The notes beneath the pieces were generated by a model. The model ran no database searches. It had not been told where the DNA came from and worked only from the letters and a program-made list of their open reading frames with translations. The position numbers and the translations under genes were made by a program. DNA of 64,000 nucleotides from Microtetraspora sp. NBRC 16547 (GTDB lineage Bacteria > Actinomycetota > Actinomycetes > Streptosporangiales > Streptosporangiaceae). Location: contig NZ_BSSE01000017.1 in NCBI RefSeq assembly GCF_030268965.1, positions 1 to 64,000 of the forward strand. The letters run 5' to 3'. This document shows positions 63,136 to 64,000 of the stretch, piece by piece (position 1 is the stretch's first letter; the number at the start of each line of letters is the position of its first letter).

Positions 63136-64000
63136 ACGCTCCCTCCCGCGGCCGTGAACGGGGCGGGTACCGGGTCGACCGCGTGCATTCGCAGTTCGGT
63201 GAAATATCGGCGGCCCTCGGCGTCGGACAGCCAGGCCTGGTCAGGGGTCGGCAGCATCTCGGTCACCACGAGGCGGACGTCCGGGCCCTCGGCCAGGTGC
63301 GCCTTACGCACCATGGCGCAAAACAGCGAGGCGTACAGCGGGCTGGTCAGATCCACGTAGGACGGTTTGATCTCGGTGCTCAGCTTGACGAACACCCGCT
63401 CGGGCAGGCCCAGTTCCCGCCGCCATCGGCGCACCGCCAGGTAGGCGGCGCGCTCCCCCGAAGCGTCGGCCAGCCCGGTTGCGCCGGTCGTGGTCCGCCA
63501 TGTACGGCGGGCGACGACCATCCGGTCGATGACGATCCGCGGAGTGTGGCCGTGCGGCGCGGCGGCGGTCAGCTTGAATCCGTCGACGGCGTGCATCGAC
63601 ACCAGCTCGGAGAACATCTCGATGAGCGGCCAGCGCCGCCCGCCGGGGTCCTGGGCGACCAGTTCGCCGTCCACCTCGGTCACCAGCACGGCGGCCGCCG
63701 GGAGCAACCTGTCCGGGTCGACGCCCGGCGCCGCGGTCCAGCCGAGCTGCCGGTCGGTCGGCCCGTCCAGGCTGTGTGCCATCCGGCCCGTCAAACGGGG
63801 CCAGTCGATTGGGTACAGCGGCCGGATGCGGTGCCGGCCCACGTCGGCCGCCAGCGCGGTTCGCAGCGCCTCCGGGTCGGGGTGCGTTCGGGTGAACACC
63901 GCGCAGTCGAAGGTGGGCCAGGCGGCGTGCAGCTCGCCCAGGACGACCAGGTAGTCCCCACGTTCGAGCGCCTCGACGCTGTCCGCGCAGATCTGCAGAT
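63132..64000 (-). CDS. LanB-like (lantibiotic dehydratase family) protein, 5' end outside window
   Basis: The minus-strand frame is open from the right edge to TGA 63132; the true start lies beyond 64000, so the GTG at 63899 is not taken as the start. Family features are ERGDYLVVLGELHAAW, HPDPEALRTALAADVG, the MVVARRTWR strand, YLAVRRWRRELGLPERVFVK and SPLYASLFCAMVRKA, all LanB/Lant_dehydr_N-like. LanB proteins transfer glutamate, and the related PEARLs other residues, from aminoacyl-tRNA. Finding one coupled (ATGA) to an NRPS gene is unusual. Whether it is complete and catalytic cannot be judged here. Confidence 0.6.
   Translation of the reverse strand, partial: LQICADSVEALERGDYLVVLGELHAAWPTFDCAVFTRTHPDPEALRTALAADVGRHRIRPLYPIDWPRLTGRMAHSLDGPTDRQLGWTAAPGVDPDRLLPAAAVLVTEVDGELVAQDPGGRRWPLIEMFSELVSMHAVDGFKLTAAAPHGHTPRIVIDRMVVARRTWRTTTGATGLADASGERAAYLAVRRWRRELGLPERVFVKLSTEIKPSYVDLTSPLYASLFCAMVRKAHLAEGPDVRLVVTEMLPTPDQAWLSDAEGRRYFTELRMHAVDPVPAPFTAAGGSV

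Overview
The window is about 70% G+C with dense genes, many GTG starts, ATGA/GTGA translational overlaps and Tat-type signal peptides. It has flavin/F420-type oxidoreductases, DivIVA, HxlR and TetR regulators, a KstR-like steroid regulon and a modular NRPS/PKS cluster. All this points to a filamentous actinomycete; Streptosporangiales is a guess from gene style only. No rRNA, tRNA or CRISPR array was seen.

Layout. 0-0.7 kb: tandem repeats typical of an IS21-family end abut a broken alpha/beta-hydrolase gene. 0.7-7 kb, minus strand: an FBP-type zinc protein, an operon of truncated haemoglobin, flavohaemoprotein and a DivIVA protein, a 0.8-kb gene-poor stretch, a Tat-exported spermidine-dehydrogenase-like flavoenzyme and a zinc-ribbon thioredoxin. 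7-13 kb: an MFS exporter coupled to a 42-codon ORF, then two divergent secreted wall enzymes (GHL10-type glycosidase and amidase) sharing a C-terminal binding domain, and a triple-repeat ricin-like secreted protein. 13.3-19 kb: a TetR gene divergent from a permease/flavoenzyme/amidohydrolase operon whose permease carries an in-frame TAA. 19.4-22.3 kb: two small membrane proteins, an integrase remnant, a long inverted repeat and a secreted repeat protein. 22.4-23.6 kb: an RlmG-like methyltransferase.

23.7-28.7 kb is a steroid-type locus: LLM flavin enzyme, SnoaL/NTF2 protein, DapB-like dehydrogenase, carboxymuconolactone-decarboxylase-like protein and Tat-exported cholesterol oxidase. Three start regions carry 13-14/14 matches to the KstR operator consensus and a fourth carries a KstR2-type palindrome; three of the genes look leaderless. 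28.8-35.7 kb: Lnt/nitrilase-like protein, two-component system, TetR with ABC-F ribosome-protection-type ATPase, and a truncated FtsX-like permease. 35.7-41 kb is a degraded duplication: an intact MFS gene and a second copy with a 300-bp deletion and a frameshift, interleaved with DUF998, GNAT and gene fragments. 41-43.1 kb: hydrolase and DHFR-like genes divergent from an HxlR regulator, with a duplicated palindromic operator.

43.3-64 kb is one minus-strand NRPS/PKS operon that continues past the right edge. In transcription order: LanB-like protein (5' end outside), A-T-C-T NRPS, KS-AT-KR-DH-ACP PKS, MbtH, C-A-T NRPS, a C-A-T-TE-MFS fusion, and an A-T protein. The two C-A-T modules have Ser-type A-domain codes by hand alignment. 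The thioesterase has Cys in place of the usual nucleophilic Ser and is fused to an EntS-like exporter. The A-T-C-T protein lacks an A domain for its last carrier domain, so loading in trans, perhaps by the last A-T protein, is plausible. This cluster is the best candidate for an undescribed system.
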